A DNA stretch of 64,000 bases from Branchipolynoe longqiensis (taxonomy: Eukaryota; Annelida; Polychaeta; Phyllodocida; Polynoidae): NCBI GenBank assembly GCA_030323885.1, contig CM059194.1, positions 12,386,963 to 12,450,962 on the forward strand, given 5' to 3'. Position numbers and translations under genes: made by a program. Below are positions 40,345 through 51,050 of the stretch, one piece after another (within the stretch, counting starts at the first letter, position 1; each line of letters opens with the position of its first letter). The notes under the pieces are model-generated. The model was not told the origin of the DNA, did not search any database, and worked only from the letters and a program-made list of their open reading frames with translations.

Positions 40345-41390
40345 CTAGTCGACTAATAGGCGCCTCCACTCGGGTATGTTGAGGCCTGAGGGTACTGGGA
40401 GTCTGGCTCCCATGTACTTAGGGATGCCCCTCTTCCTCACTTGTTTGTAGATGTTCATGTATCCATGATGGTTGGTCCATTGGGACCTGGCAGTGTGTGC
40501 CCAGATGTTGTGAAGTGTTGGTCTGCAATCTAGCAGTGTTTTTAGTGGAAGCACATTGTATGAGTATTCATTCTTATTGTCAGTTGGGTGGCAGTGTTTG
40601 TTGCTACTCACTCGCTGGCATTTATGTTGTGGTGGTGCTCCACCTCTTGTTGGGCCCCGGTGGGGTGTGTCGGTAGCAGTGGTTGTGTTGTGGTTGCCCA
40701 CGCCGGTGTGGGTGTGCCCTGTTGGGGGTTGGGTGGCCATTGTTCTTGACATCCCATGGCCGGCCATTGCTGCTGTGGCCTCGTGTGTGGTGTGGGTGCC
40801 GCCATCTTTGTTGGTGACATCATCATGGCGGCTGCTGGGGTGTGCTTTCCCAGCCATGTCAGTTGCATAGTGGTAGCTGCCATCTTGGTTTGTTCCTGGG
40901 TGGGCGAGGCTGCTGGAGTGTGCCTGCATGCCTCTGCCAGACGGGCCATTAGTGTTGACCCCTGTTTTTCTGCTGTCATGGCCATTCGTGTCGGCACCGG
41001 TGCCACCACCTGGGTTTATGTTGTTGCAGCTGGTGGCTCTCCCGGCATGCCTGTCGTGTACGGCATTTCTTTCACCGGCATCATTGTTTCCAGCATGACC
41101 TCCAGTGTCGCGTTGCTCACATTCAGTACAACTGTCACTATCACAGCTCGTTTCATGCTCAGTATCACCTCCAGTGTTGCATGCACTGACACCACCAATA
41201 TCGCAGTCAATTTCACAGTTAATGCCACATATGAAAATAGCGTTACAATCAGTCTCACTACTAGTATCATGTAAAGTGCTAGTTTCAGGGTCACGGTTTA
41301 TGTCACACTTGTTATCGGTTGTATCATGTTCCCACACATTTCCGGTGTTGGTGTCGACTGTGATATTTAGGTGATCCTCCAGCGGGTTTA
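40345..41390 (-). pseudogene. DIRS-E pol N-terminus: Cys/Asp-rich region and IWP module
   Basis: A 369-residue frame (41454-40345). Residues about 45-130 are rich in Cys, Asp, Glu and Thr (for example CDIGGVSACNTGGD and CDSDSCTECEQRD). Next is a Gly/His/Asn/Thr-rich linker, then YNVLPLKTLL, TLHNIWAHTARSQW and GARLPVPSGLNIPEW, ending at LLVD with a stop. DIRS-A has the same order. The first 25 or so residues overlap the RNase H of element D in another frame, so the real start is not visible. Confidence 0.65.
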
Positions 41391-42760
41391 GGATACCACT
41401 TGGCATAGTAGTGTGTGGACGAATGGGCGCCTGCCCCAGTGAGGGAGGAGTCACACTCTATCTGCCAGTTGATCTTGGGGGCTGGCTGCAGCAGGATGTA
41501 GCCGTTGAATGACTCGGCAAACTTGTCGAACCATGCTATGTCCGTTCATCGGGGTGTTGCTGAGGGTGGGAAGAATCCTGGAGATGAACCTCCTGGCTGG
41601 CCTGATGCATTTGGCGATGTGCTGGAGCCTGCCGACCAGCCTCTGTAGGTCCTGGCCTGATGCTCTCTTGCCCACGGACCAGAGGCAACACTCGGTCAGC
41701 ACATAGGCAAGCTTATCCGGCGGGATCTTGAGCCACATGTGTGTTGTGGATGTCTCAAACCTGAGCCATTCAATCTGGGTCATGGGTGGTACACATTTTT
41801 GTGGGGAGAGATCGAGGCCCAGGGTGCGGGTGAACCAGAGCAAGTCATTGTATGCCTCTTGCGCTTGTTGGTGGTTATCAGCGGCACCAACGAAATCGTT
41901 TAGGTAGCACATTAATAAATGGCCCTTCTTCCTCATGAGGTGTACTACAGCATTTGTGGTTCTGGCACAGGCCATCGAGGAAGGCCTGCATCCGAATGGG
42001 GGTGCTGCATCGATGTACTAGCGGCCTTTGTGTGTTATGCCCAGGAGAGGAGTAGAGAGTGAGCAGGTGCACAGCTGTCGGTAAGCCTGGGCGAGGTCCG
42101 CACTCGACAGGTACGAGCCACATGCGAGGCATATCACCTCTTCTGCGAGGTACAGCATTCCTGGGAGGATCTAGGACATAGGGTGCCCTGGTATTGGGCT
42201 CAGCTTATGCCCACATTCACGCTGGCCTTCCCTGGATATGTGCGCCAAATTGTGTTTAGGGCTGGTCATAAACAGACTGATCTGGGTCCAGGCCTAAAGG
42301 GGGGGCGCTTAAAGGGGCCGATTAGCACACCGCACTCCACCTCCTTGTATACAAAGTCGGCAATGTGTGTCATGTGGCCAGGGTCTTATGTGTGGTTGGC
42401 GGTGGCCAGGACCAGCAGCAGTGTGCCTGTGCAGTCCACCGGCCAGCCAATCTCAAGAAAGTCGACTATCTGCCGATCATGGTAGTCACGAAGCAGGTGA
42501 TGCCAGGCCGGGATGTTGAGTCCGGATGGCATGTAGATGGGGAGGGCACACTGGCATACACTATCATATATCGTCATACATTGTAGGTTGTTCATCCACA
42601 GCCGGGGAATTGTGTATGGCCAGATGTCATGTAGTGAGGTCCGGGGTTTGTATGGTGGTGCAATGTTCGCCCCATGGTCATCCAGGGCTGTGTCTATGTC
42701 ATCCGGCTACTGGTTGGAGGAGGTAATCCTCACTCATTTGGCTAAACGAATTGGTGGCAG
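41380..42760 (-). pseudogene. DIRS-D pol: IWP module, RT and start of RNase H
   Basis: On the minus strand: LHDIWPYTIPRLW, YMPSGLNIPAWHHLLRDYHD, DFLEIGWPVD, GPFKRPPF, LSSADLAQAYRQLCTC, DAAPPFGCRPSSMACARTTNAV, then the catalytic box CYLNDFVG (the usual YLDDF with Asp to Asn), LGLDLSPQKC, LVGRLQHIAKCIRPARRF, and RNase H WQIECDSSLTGAGAHSSTHYYAKWYP, where it meets element E. Several stops and frame changes (about 42385, 42180, 42020, 41460). The changed catalytic Asp suggests mutation after loss of selection. Confidence 0.8.
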
Positions 42761-43534
42761 CTAGGGAGCGTGGTGGTGGCTGCAGTCATCAGAATGGCGG
42801 GTGTGCGGATATGTACCTCCACTGTCGAGGTATATGCGTGGCATGACTGCAGTAGACCTGATCGGCCTACAGGGCCTGTGTACGCTGGGGTGTGCAGTAA
42901 TGAGCAGTGGGTGGGCATGTCAGTGTGGGGGTGTGGCACAGTCGGCGGCTCCGTGTGTGTTCTGTTGGGTGGGGGGGGGCGTTGCCCGCTGGGTGTCCAA
43001 GATGGCGCCCGTTTGTTGACATCGGTGTGGCTGGCTGCAGCCGGCGAGGTGGCCCCGCCCCTTGTCTCTCGGACAAAGCAGTGTAGCGTTGGACTCGATG
43101 ACCCACCGGCACAGTCTCGCCACTTAGCGTGAGAGCAGGGTAACCATGTGCATCAGTGGCTTCAGCTCTGATGCCGCAAGCAACAACAACAGGTTCTGGA
43201 TGCAGCACCGGCGCAGTGTCGCCACCTAGCGTGAGAGCAGGGTGACCGTGTGTGTCAGTGGCTTCGGCCCCATCGCCAGGAGCAACAACACGTTCAATAT
43301 ATAGGTCAGGAGAGCTGGGTGGGTGGCAGTGCCTTGGTGGGGGTGTTGTTGACAGTGGGCCGACGGCGGGCGAGAAGCCGGCGAGGTCACCGGCAGCCAC
43401 AGTGCAGGGTGCGAAGGCCCTCACCCCAGCCTCACCGGTGCGCCGAGTTGGTGGTTGGTGTAATATGGGCCGACACGCTCACTGTGCTTGGGCGCCGTCA
43501 ACTGTCAAGGGGACGGATTCTGTGCCATTGTCAG
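42761..43534 (-). other. DIRS-D gag-pol linker with a 103-bp tandem duplication
   Basis: A Pro/His/Thr-rich frame (43424-42867) covers most of it. Two tandem copies (about 43100 and 43204, offset 103) share CCTAGCGTGAGAGCAGGGT-type sequence and encode TDTHGHPALTLGGDTAP versus TDAHGYPALTLSGETVP in a near-multiple of three. It corresponds in place to the Cys/Asp-rich pol N-terminus of A and E, but lacks the Cys clusters. Confidence 0.5.
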
Positions 43535-44653
43535 TTAATTCCACTGGTCGGCCACCGAATAAACAACCGCTTTTGGCACCGCTTTCTCTGTGCCAGTCCT
43601 GTGATCAAAGAACCTCCTTTTGTTCTCGCAGTCCTTCTCGGCATGTGGGTTGGTCTTTGCATATTTAGTGGTGCACCATGAGCATAGGTGGCATTTATGG
43701 TCAGGCTGCATCCCGTGTTGGTCGGCCCAACCATACGGAAGCTGGCCATCTCCGATCATGGTGAAGACGCTATCCAACCACCTGGGACATGTCAGCCACT
43801 CATACTGTGTTGTCATGGTTGCTAGTTGGTGCTGGTGATCTAGCAGTGTCTCTATCCTGCTCGTCGGCATTGCCTTGTCTTTGATCATGCGGCACAGCGC
43901 GGCAAAGTATTCGGCCCATATTGCCTGCTTCAGACCGATTTTTGTACTGCGGTGGCCGCGGATAAAGTATCTATCGGGGGCTATGACGTTGTTACTTCTT
44001 TTGTTGCCTAGGGCGGTGCCGGCTGCAACTAGCAGCTCGTTCACCACATCACTCCTGTCGGTCTCCTCCTGGTCACCACCAGGAAGAACATTATAGAATA
44101 GGGTGCCTGACGCAACACGATCAAGGCCAATGGTGGCAGGGGTGCGAAATGGGTTGTTAAATGGAACAAACTCGCGGTTTTTGGTGTCATCGTAGTGTGT
44201 CGCATAGTAGTACTGTTTGGGCTGGCTGGTGGCCACGGTCTGTACATTGTTCTGACTACGGCTACCGTTACAGCTGCGTCTGTGGTGCGGCGAGTCGGTC
44301 GTAGGTGACCGCTGATGGTTGTCAACAGCGGAAGCCACAGCGGTCGTGGAACGTGTCTCCCAAGCGCCATCTTGGACGCCAGGTTGCGGTGACACCGTGC
44401 ACCGGCATTTTGCTGTGGAACGGTCAATGTCGTCGAGCCGATCCATTATGTTTTTGGAGATCTGGTAAAGCCTGTCATCCATCCGATCCTGGAACCCCCT
44501 GAGCACTGTTAGTAGTGATGATGTAGCATCAGACTTTGGGCGTGCAGTGCCGCTGCCGTTGGGGCTGTCGGTGGACTGCACGCTCTCACGCCGCTCCTCG
44601 GTGCGACTTGAACAAGACATTGTTTTCTTTGTAGTCTTTTCATGCAGGACCAT
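43535..44653 (-). CDS. DIRS-D gag
   Basis: The longest intact DIRS gag in the window: 372 residues. N-terminus Ser/Arg/Glu-rich, a probable coiled coil (LTVLRGFQDRMDDRLYQISK), a polar linker, YYYATHYDD and FYNVLPGG, then the conserved globular part (WAEYFAALCRMIKDKAMPTS, VFTMIGDGQLPYGWADQ) and the knuckle CSWCTTKYAKTNPHAEKDC (C-x2-C-x9-H-x4-C). About 80 residues seen in A and C between WADQ and the knuckle are missing, so there is an in-frame deletion. It probably packages element RNA. A start at the internal MSCSSR (about 44620) is equally possible. Confidence 0.75.
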   Translation of the reverse strand: MVLHEKTTKKTMSCSSRTEERRESVQSTDSPNGSGTARPKSDATSSLLTVLRGFQDRMDDRLYQISKNIMDRLDDIDRSTAKCRCTVSPQPGVQDGAWETRSTTAVASAVDNHQRSPTTDSPHHRRSCNGSRSQNNVQTVATSQPKQYYYATHYDDTKNREFVPFNNPFRTPATIGLDRVASGTLFYNVLPGGDQEETDRSDVVNELLVAAGTALGNKRSNNVIAPDRYFIRGHRSTKIGLKQAIWAEYFAALCRMIKDKAMPTSRIETLLDHQHQLATMTTQYEWLTCPRWLDSVFTMIGDGQLPYGWADQHGMQPDHKCHLCSWCTTKYAKTNPHAEKDCENKRRFFDHRTGTEKAVPKAVVYSVADQWN

Positions 44654-44994
44654 GGATTTCGGTCACCCACAGGTGCAGGGTCCGGTGCGGTTACTGGTTC
44701 TGGTATTGGCCATGGTGAGAAAGAAAAAGACTGGCTCTGCAGTAACCACAAGGCAGGTTCGGGCTCACTGCCGAAAGTGAGCTACTCGGTGCTCAAATCG
44801 GCAGTGCATGCCCGAACCGCCAGGTGGCAGTGGTGGCACCTGTAGTTACAGGGAAAGAATGTAGGTGGTGCCAGTGTCGGCTGCCATAGAGTTCAAGGTT
44901 AAGTGGGCGATTCGGTCCTGCGCGCCAAATTACCCATGTTGCCGCTGCAACATGAACAATGTGGTTAAGTGGGATATCGGATTATGGTGCCGGC
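44654..44994 (-). other. DIRS-D 5' leader (A1) and flank
   Basis: Holds the element start, with the terminal motif at 44940-44921 on the minus strand, and the leader to gag. A short flank follows up to the Gypsy-C LTR at 44995. Confidence 0.55.
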
Positions 44995-45295
44995 TGTAAT
45001 GTATTTAATGAACGTGTCGACACCGTGAGCTATGTTCTGGAACTGTTTATTCAAGCCTTGGTTTCCCAGCATGCCCTAGCCCATCACCACCCACTAGGAT
45101 ACACACCATCTCCCTTACACACTAGAATATTCATTAACGAATAACATTATTAAATATGTTTAAATCTATCATATATTAAATATGTTTAAATCTATTATAT
45201 ATCCATCCATTCAGTCATCTTAACAGTCACTAATGATATTATATTCATTAGGCTCAGCATTAACACCAGCTTATTAACTAGCGATATTACATACA
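44995..45295 (-). repeat. Gypsy-C 3' LTR (predicted)
   Basis: Predicted from TGTA/TACA ends, the adjacent purine tract and a TTGAATAAACAG signal on the minus strand (forward CTGTTTATTCAA). The forward start TGTAATGTAT resembles the Gypsy-A LTR (TGTAGTGTAT). No second copy is available to prove the limits. Confidence 0.55.
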
Positions 45296-45621
45296 TATCC
45301 CCCTTGTTACATTATGTTATAGATTATCTTAATTCAGAAAATGTCATCCTACGACCAGCATACAATTACCAATGTTCATGGACGATACATCTATAAGTTA
45401 ATACATGAAATTTATACTCAATAAAGTTACATAAATAACAATAAACATATAACTTAGAGTAGGCCTAACGACTAACATGAACATCTCTCATTTATAATAT
45501 ACATAAGGTGATAGACAAGTGACGTCACTAACATTTGAATATATATTGTGATTAAATACTATATAACAAGTATATAATCCTTAAAGCAGATAATAACAGG
45601 CTTGAATATTTAAATTCCTAA
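45296..45621 (-). other. Gypsy-C 3' untranslated region
   Basis: AT-rich, no frame, between the integrase stop and the LTR. Confidence 0.55.
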
Positions 45622-47439
45622 CTAGGAATATCCGAATCTAATCGGTTGTCGAACATTCTGCCCATACCATGATATGTACTGTGAAGGTTTGTCATGAATT
45701 ATATGAGGTGTGATTTTGTTTTGTGTGTTCGTGGAAAATCGTGCAGTCTTGCTATGTGAGCACTTTGTATTTTTGGGACATTTAAAAATGTACTTTCTAT
45801 TCCGTCGTAATATGTTTTTGTCATCAGCAATAATTTTATAATCCCTGGGACCCGGAGTATGTGTGTTCACGACTGTCCCAGGCTTCCATTCATTATTATG
45901 ATTTTTATATTTGATATCATCACCTATCAAAATCTGCGGTAATGTGGATCCTGCACAAGTGTCAAAGTATTTTTTCTGTTTCCTCTGGATATCGCGCATG
46001 ACCTGCAATTTTGACCCTTGTATGTGTGGCATTAAATGAGTATCCATCACAGGCAAACGCGTTCTCAAACTTATCGACATTAATAACTGGGCCGGTGAAG
46101 CTCCAATACCTGGTAAGGTGGTGTTTCTGAATGTGAGTAAACCTAAATGGACGTCACCCCCATCATTAGAGGCCTTTTTTATCATTAATTTAATTGTTTG
46201 CACAAAACGCTCAACCTGACCATTGCTTTGCGCATGCATGGGATTAGTATATACAGGGTCGAACTCATACATATTTGTAAAATTTCTATACTCCATACTC
46301 GAGAACTGAGGTCCATTATCAGAAACAACGTACCATGGGATCCCATATCGTGCAAAAGTTTGTTTGAGCATATCAATTATTGCCTTGCTCGAGGTCTTAT
46401 GCAACTTAACCACCTCAGGGAATTTTGTGTAATAGTCCATCATCAGAATGTAATCGATGCCATTTAGATGGAATAAATCTACACCTATTTTATAGAAGGG
46501 TATGTTCATAACTTCGTGACTAACCAAAGGTACTTTGTGTTGGGAATTCCTACATTCTTGACATATCGGACATCGTGAAATCACATCTTCTAATTGTTTG
46601 TTCATCCCCGGCCAAAAAACAGTGTCCCGTGCCAATTGTTTACAGCAGACAACACCATAATGCGATTCATGGAGCTTAAGTAACATTTCTGACTGCATGG
46701 AAATAGGAATTATGATTTGATCACCCTTTAACATTAAACCGTCCCTATCCGTGATATCCTGACTATACGTGTAGTAAGGTTTGATATCAGGTTGAATACT
46801 ACTGCTTTTATATGGCCAACCATTCCTAATGAAGTGAAGGATTTCCTGTAATGTGCGATCAGTCCCAGTTGCACATCGGATGCAGTGCAGGACATCAGTA
46901 TCGACACTCACGACAGCTACAGACAGTTCTTGATCGAACAGATCGTTTGGTTCAATATTGGAAGTATGCACCCTTGAAAGGGTATCTGCAAAGTAAAGGG
47001 TAGGACCCTTAGCATACACTAGTTTCAAATTATAATTTTGTAAACGCATCCGCATTCTTTGCATACAAGCCAACAACTCATGGAACGGCTTCAGGATAAT
47101 CGACACCAATGGCTTATGGTCAGTGTGTACGATAATTTCATTGCCAAAAATATAATCATGACATTTTCTACATCCGAAACAAATAGCCAGAAGTTCTTGT
47201 TCAATGACCGCATAACTAATTTGTGTGTCATCCAATGCTTTCGATGCCATGGCTACAGGTTGCGCATTCTGTAAGATCATTGCCCCTAACCCATATTTGG
47301 AGGCATCAACCTGTAATACGATCTGTTCCATACTATTGACAAATCTTAGAATGGGTGCACTAGTTAACAATCCCTTCAGTACTTTGAATGCTCTAAATTG
47401 CGCCTCTTCCCAATGCCATGCTATCTCCTTTTTTAACAC
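45622..47439 (-). CDS. Gypsy-C RNase H and integrase
   Basis: A 605-residue open frame. RNase H: VLQVDASKYGLGAMILQ, YAVIEQELLAICFG, VHTDHKPLVSI, LYFADTLSRVH. Integrase: HESHYGVVCCKQLARDTVFW and CPICQEC (HHCC zinc region), core Asp in MMDYYTKFPE, Asp in VVSDNGPQF, Glu in QSNGQVERFVQT, then GASPAQLLMSISLRTRLP, the C-terminal GDDIKYKNHNNEWKPGTVVN fold and the terminal VRQPIRFGYS. All catalytic residues are present. The upstream join to RT is broken near 47440-47560. Confidence 0.93.
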   Translation of the reverse strand: MLKKEIAWHWEEAQFRAFKVLKGLLTSAPILRFVNSMEQIVLQVDASKYGLGAMILQNAQPVAMASKALDDTQISYAVIEQELLAICFGCRKCHDYIFGNEIIVHTDHKPLVSIILKPFHELLACMQRMRMRLQNYNLKLVYAKGPTLYFADTLSRVHTSNIEPNDLFDQELSVAVVSVDTDVLHCIRCATGTDRTLQEILHFIRNGWPYKSSSIQPDIKPYYTYSQDITDRDGLMLKGDQIIIPISMQSEMLLKLHESHYGVVCCKQLARDTVFWPGMNKQLEDVISRCPICQECRNSQHKVPLVSHEVMNIPFYKIGVDLFHLNGIDYILMMDYYTKFPEVVKLHKTSSKAIIDMLKQTFARYGIPWYVVSDNGPQFSSMEYRNFTNMYEFDPVYTNPMHAQSNGQVERFVQTIKLMIKKASNDGGDVHLGLLTFRNTTLPGIGASPAQLLMSISLRTRLPVMDTHLMPHIQGSKLQVMRDIQRKQKKYFDTCAGSTLPQILIGDDIKYKNHNNEWKPGTVVNTHTPGPRDYKIIADDKNILRRNRKYIFKCPKNTKCSHSKTARFSTNTQNKITPHIIHDKPSQYISWYGQNVRQPIRFGYS

Positions 47440-48447
47440 TGTTCGTAGGGGTTTAGTAATGTCCCCATGTTCGGTATGAATTTGCTAACATACCCCATCA
47501 TCCCCAAAAAACGTTGTATCCCTGGTTTATCAACCGGGTCAGGCATATCTAAATACTCTTTCCTGATTAGGTTGGAGTCCATTTGCTGTCACTAGATGCC
47601 CTACATAATTGACACTAGTCTGAGATATTTTCGACTTTTTCGGGTTTAACTTGAGATGCATGGCCCTAGCACGAGAAAGAACTGCTTCTAAATGAATGTT
47701 ATGCTCTTTGACAGTTATGCCATGAATTAGGAAATCATCAGATATCACATGAACCCCTGGCATACCCTGTAACATTTTGTTCATCTCTTGTATAAAAATG
47801 TCACCCGCTGTTTTGATACCAAAGGGTAACTGTGTATACCTGAAATGGGCCCACAGAGTATTGAACGCGCATAGCTTCAAACTGGCCTCATCTAATCGGA
47901 TCTGCCAATACCCGCTATTCGCATCTAACACAGAAAAATATTTGGCGCCATGCAATTTCGCTACAACCTCCTCCACCATACGAACAGGATACGGGCCACG
48001 TAAAATTGCTTTATTAAGCTTAGTCGGATCCAAACAAACCCTGATTTTGCCCGGTTTCCTGACAACCCTTATAGAACTGACCCATGGGGTCGGTTCAGTT
48101 TCTTTAACAATAACACCTAATTCTAACATCCGTGCCAATTCTTTCTTAACATCCTCAACAACAGCTACAGGGATCCTGCGTGGAGGGTCAATGACTGGGG
48201 GTATATTAGGATCAATATGAATAGTAGCATTTACCTTTATTAAACCCAACCCAGAAAATACATCAGAATATCTATTTACCAAATTCCTCGCAGTATCCTC
48301 TGTTGTACTGGTATCACATCCTACTTCATTAATCCGAGTCAACAGTCCTAAATTCACACACACCCCTTTCCCAAGGATAGCGCTTCCATCACTGGTAACT
48401 TGGAACAGTAGGTCACGTCCTTTCACGTCCAGACGTAACTCCCCCAC
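47440..48447 (-). pseudogene. Gypsy-C protease end and reverse transcriptase
   Basis: The frame 48447-47539 holds GSAILGKGVCVNLGLL (protease end), IDPNIPPVIDPPRRIP, VVRKPGKIRVCLDPTKLNKA, GAKYFSVLDANSGYWQI, WAHFRYTQLPFGIKTAGDIF, the catalytic HVISDDFLIHG and LKLNPKKSKISQTSVNYVGH. These are complete Gypsy RT fingers and palm. It ends at NGLQPNQERV in a frame change; 47440-47538 keeps the following RFLGMMGYVSKFIPN in other frames. This copy shows what is missing in Gypsy-A and Gypsy-B. Confidence 0.9.
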
Positions 48448-48456
48448 AGGCTTGAT

Positions 48457-48990
48457 TCATTGCTCATTGTATGTCACTAGTCGACATCTCAATGGTTTCA
48501 ATTGAACATCCATCATCTTGTCGAATACCTCCAACGGTAGTATGTTCGCCTCCGAGCCTGTATCCATCTTGAACCGAATGTCACAATCACCAACACGTAG
48601 CGTCGTATACCACAGCTCATCAGAACACGCATCTTCACAACACACGGCCCCAACAAACAAATCGTACTCATGGCAACTGTCGCCATGCGCACCATCCTTG
48701 TTATCTGGGTCAATGGTTACTTCATTGACTGCAGCGTCACGTTGTTTCCTTGCACGACAAACTTTGATAAAATGCCCAATCCGTCGACAGCCAGCACACT
48801 CCTTCCCCCTCACCAGGCAGTTTCCTCGTGGATGACTATATCCACAATTTCCACACTTAAATCCTGGAGAAGTCGATTGTTTATTTCCCCATGGGGCAGC
48901 ACTATAACGTTGCCATGAGTGTGCACTGTCCAAAGTCGGCACCTGTCCTGATATGACCTTAGGTGTTGATAGAACATAAAACTCCAACAA
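48457..48990 (-). pseudogene. Gypsy-C nucleocapsid knuckles and protease start
   Basis: Two zinc knuckles, CGNCGYSHPRGNC and CAGCRRIGHFIKVC, an acidic linker, then FKMDTGSEANILPLEVFDK (Asp protease site) and CRLVTYNEQ, where a TGA stop separates it from the next frame. The neighbouring residues fit Arg (CGA) at this position. Upstream, gag is cut at about 49000 by unrelated sequence. Confidence 0.87.
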
Positions 48991-49000
48991 CCAACCAGCT

Positions 49001-49591
49001 GGGAGAGATTGTCACCATTTCAAGATGGTGGCCCCTGGATTTTTAATTGCCTTAAACTTTTAAAGTCTATTAATGTGCTATATAACTTGTTATGCTAATA
49101 TTATTTGGAATGGAGTCTACCTGCATTGATTGTCTGCTATTAACCTGTATATGTCTTGTGGTGCTAATTGAGCACTGGTTAATGAATATAATAGGTGGTG
49201 CTCGCGAGCCACCTGTTAAGTCAATATATGCCTGAGTGATGTTATTGTGTGGTGGGCCGATTATTGTGTAGTGGGCCTATGTGAACAACGGCTTGCTTGT
49301 CTACTGATCACTGGACTTGGATGGAGCGCCTTGGCTACCAGCTCAATGCCCCCAATACGGGGCCTACCGACTCAGGGGGGGTCACATGCGCGCGTGGTCC
49401 CCCCCCTTTCTGCCTCACTCGCGCAGAATTTTGACTCGGTGCAGACGTGTCTGGAGCCCCTGGTGACCACATGGCGTATTGGTGTCAGTATCAGTGTCAG
49501 TGTCAGGGTCAGGTTGTGGCAGTCGGCTGCAGTCTGATTTTGGTTACCGAGTCAAATCCAGTGCTCGCTCGCTTGGAGTTGCAGGTGGCGA
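49001..49591. other. No gene seen; junction of Gypsy-C with unique sequence
   Basis: The boundary near 49000 has no LTR. Unique sequence follows, with a GTCAGT microsatellite-like run at 49483-49503. Possible leader of the ORF at 49592. Confidence 0.4.
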
Positions 49592-50047
49592 GTGGAAGTG
49601 AGTGATTTACACATGGTGGTGGATACATTCCAGGTGTGCGGGGAGGAACACGAGCCGCCACATGGAGCTAAGTGTAAGCCGGTGAAGGCTAACATTCTGA
49701 AGAAAGTGAAGATGGAGTTGCCGGAGCCGGAGGAGGATAATGTGACAGAGGGCATGGTAGGTGGAGGCGCGTCAGTCGATGAATCAGCGGATAGCATGTT
49801 AAGGCTGTCACTGGGAGAGCAGAGTGGCGGTAAGCCGGGGAAACTGAAAACGCAGGTGGAGGTGGTACCGGACGAGGAGGAGACAGCCCGGAGGAGGCAG
49901 CTGGAGAACAGAGTGTTGGAGAGGCGCACTGCAAGGCTGCAGGTGGAGCTGGAGTGGGACAGCACGGACGAGGAGGATGAGCAGCTCAAGACAAGAAAGT
50001 ATTTACAATCTTCCAAATTGGGTAGGTTTGTTATATTTAAGATGTAA
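49592..50047 (+). CDS. Hypothetical acidic, coiled-coil-like exon
   Basis: A frame of up to 151 residues with coherent composition: VDTFQVCGEEHEPPHGAKC (possible Cys/His pair), KKVKMELPEPEEDNV, Gly/Ser/Asp linker, VVPDEEETARRRQLENRVLERRTARLQ (predicted helix, possibly coiled coil), WDSTDEEDEQLKTRKYLQ. A GGTAGGTT at 50020 would be a donor site, giving an exon end after SSKLG, and the sequence turns AT-rich there. No family recognised. It could be an exon of a host gene or a transposon-derived protein. The reverse strand is also open, but with Ser/Pro low-complexity sequence. Confidence 0.4.
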   Translation: MEVSDLHMVVDTFQVCGEEHEPPHGAKCKPVKANILKKVKMELPEPEEDNVTEGMVGGGASVDESADSMLRLSLGEQSGGKPGKLKTQVEVVPDEEETARRRQLENRVLERRTARLQVELEWDSTDEEDEQLKTRKYLQSSKLGRFVIFKM

Positions 50048-50685
50048 ATTTGGTAAATTAATATATCTCTAAATTTGTTGTATTTATTATAAATGCTCCA
50101 AATATACTGATTCTCTCCTCAAACCATATAAAGAGATTGTGATGTAATATATAATACTATTGTGTTTAAAATGTATTTCTCATATTATAAATTCCATTAA
50201 TGTAAAACCTTATTTATACAAACATCATTTAGATGCACACAAACAAATCAACCGCTCGAGTGACATGGCCGCATTTACAAGTTGTGGAAACAGTGGAGAT
50301 GTGGGAGGACGAGGGACGAGATATGGCCACCCGCAAAACCCAGACGATTGCAAGACGGGTCGACATCGGGCTACACATTAGGGTATTTTTTGGGGTCCAT
50401 GAATTATTTGGGGGAATACAGATATTTGTTTGGTTTATGTTCTGAAATTCTATAAAAGGGATATGTATTGGAAATATAAAGGTGAACTACATCTACACTT
50501 TTTAAAACATACACAACCGCACTACACACATATGGAATGATATGAATTGTACATGCTTTATTGTTGACTCGCATTAGGATTACTATGTTGCATATTGACG
50601 GTAATGTTTAGGAGCAGATGATCAGTTATGGCAGGCAGGCACTTATTTTTGAATAATTTTATAATGGGATCATACATTTTACTTT
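50048..50685. other. AT-rich; short ORF only
   Basis: A frame at 50233-50445 (70 residues; HLQVVETVEMWEDEGRDMAT) is overlapped by another and has no domain. It might be a second exon of the 49592 gene, but no acceptor decides it. Confidence 0.3.
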
Positions 50686-51050
50686 CTGAGGGTAGCAGCT
50701 GGATAATTACACTTTTATAAGGGGCGACCTAACAACAAACTTGTAAGACATTCTGTTCTGAGGGGAACAGCTTGGTAATACAAAATTTCTATAATGATAA
50801 ATTTAACAATTGAACCTTTTCTTTCTGAGGGGAACATCTTGGTAATAATAAATTTCTATAAAGATAAACTTAACAATTGAACCTTTTCTTTTCTGAGGGG
50901 AACAGCTTGGTAATAATACATTTCTATAGAGGTAAACATACTAAAAGAACCAATTTTGTCTGAAGGTAACAGCTGAATAACAATGTATTTATTATAAAAT
51001 TAAATATAAATAACTAGACATTCTCTCTGAGGGTAAAAGCTAGTTAAACA
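50686..51050. repeat. 68-bp minisatellite, about six copies
   Basis: CTGAGGGGAACAGCTTGGTAA-type starts at about 50686, 50758, 50825, 50893, 50960 and 51027, each followed by an AT-rich spacer. Divergence grows to both ends. The central copies at 50758-50960 are most alike. Confidence 0.88.

Larger units (their letters stand above)
37760..44945 (-). mobile_element. DIRS-D/E chimera
   Basis: On the minus strand it starts with the terminal motif (AACATGGGTAATTTGGCGCG, 44940-44921), then gag D, linker, pol D up to mid RNase H (about 41390). It then starts again with the N-terminus of a second pol (E), continuing through RT remnant, RNase H, recombinase and split direct repeats (38274-37760). D lacks its recombinase and 3' end; E lacks gag and its 5' end. 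Either two elements recombined, or one inserted beside the other with loss of the adjoining ends. Confidence 0.75.
44995..49000 (-). mobile_element. Gypsy-C LTR retrotransposon, 5'-truncated
   Basis: On the minus strand the internal order gag end, protease, RT, RNase H, integrase (48990-45622) is followed by a 3' untranslated region, a short purine tract (AAGGGGGATA, 45305-45296) and one LTR (45295-44995) with ends TGTA...TACA. No matching LTR is found near 49 kb, and the sequence is cut inside gag at about 49000. RT, RNase H and integrase are the most complete of the three Gypsy elements. Confidence 0.85.

Noticed and set aside
50686..51050. Regularly spaced repeats that could be taken for a CRISPR array
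   Set aside because: Units are diverged along their whole length, there are no unique spacers, and the DNA is eukaryotic.
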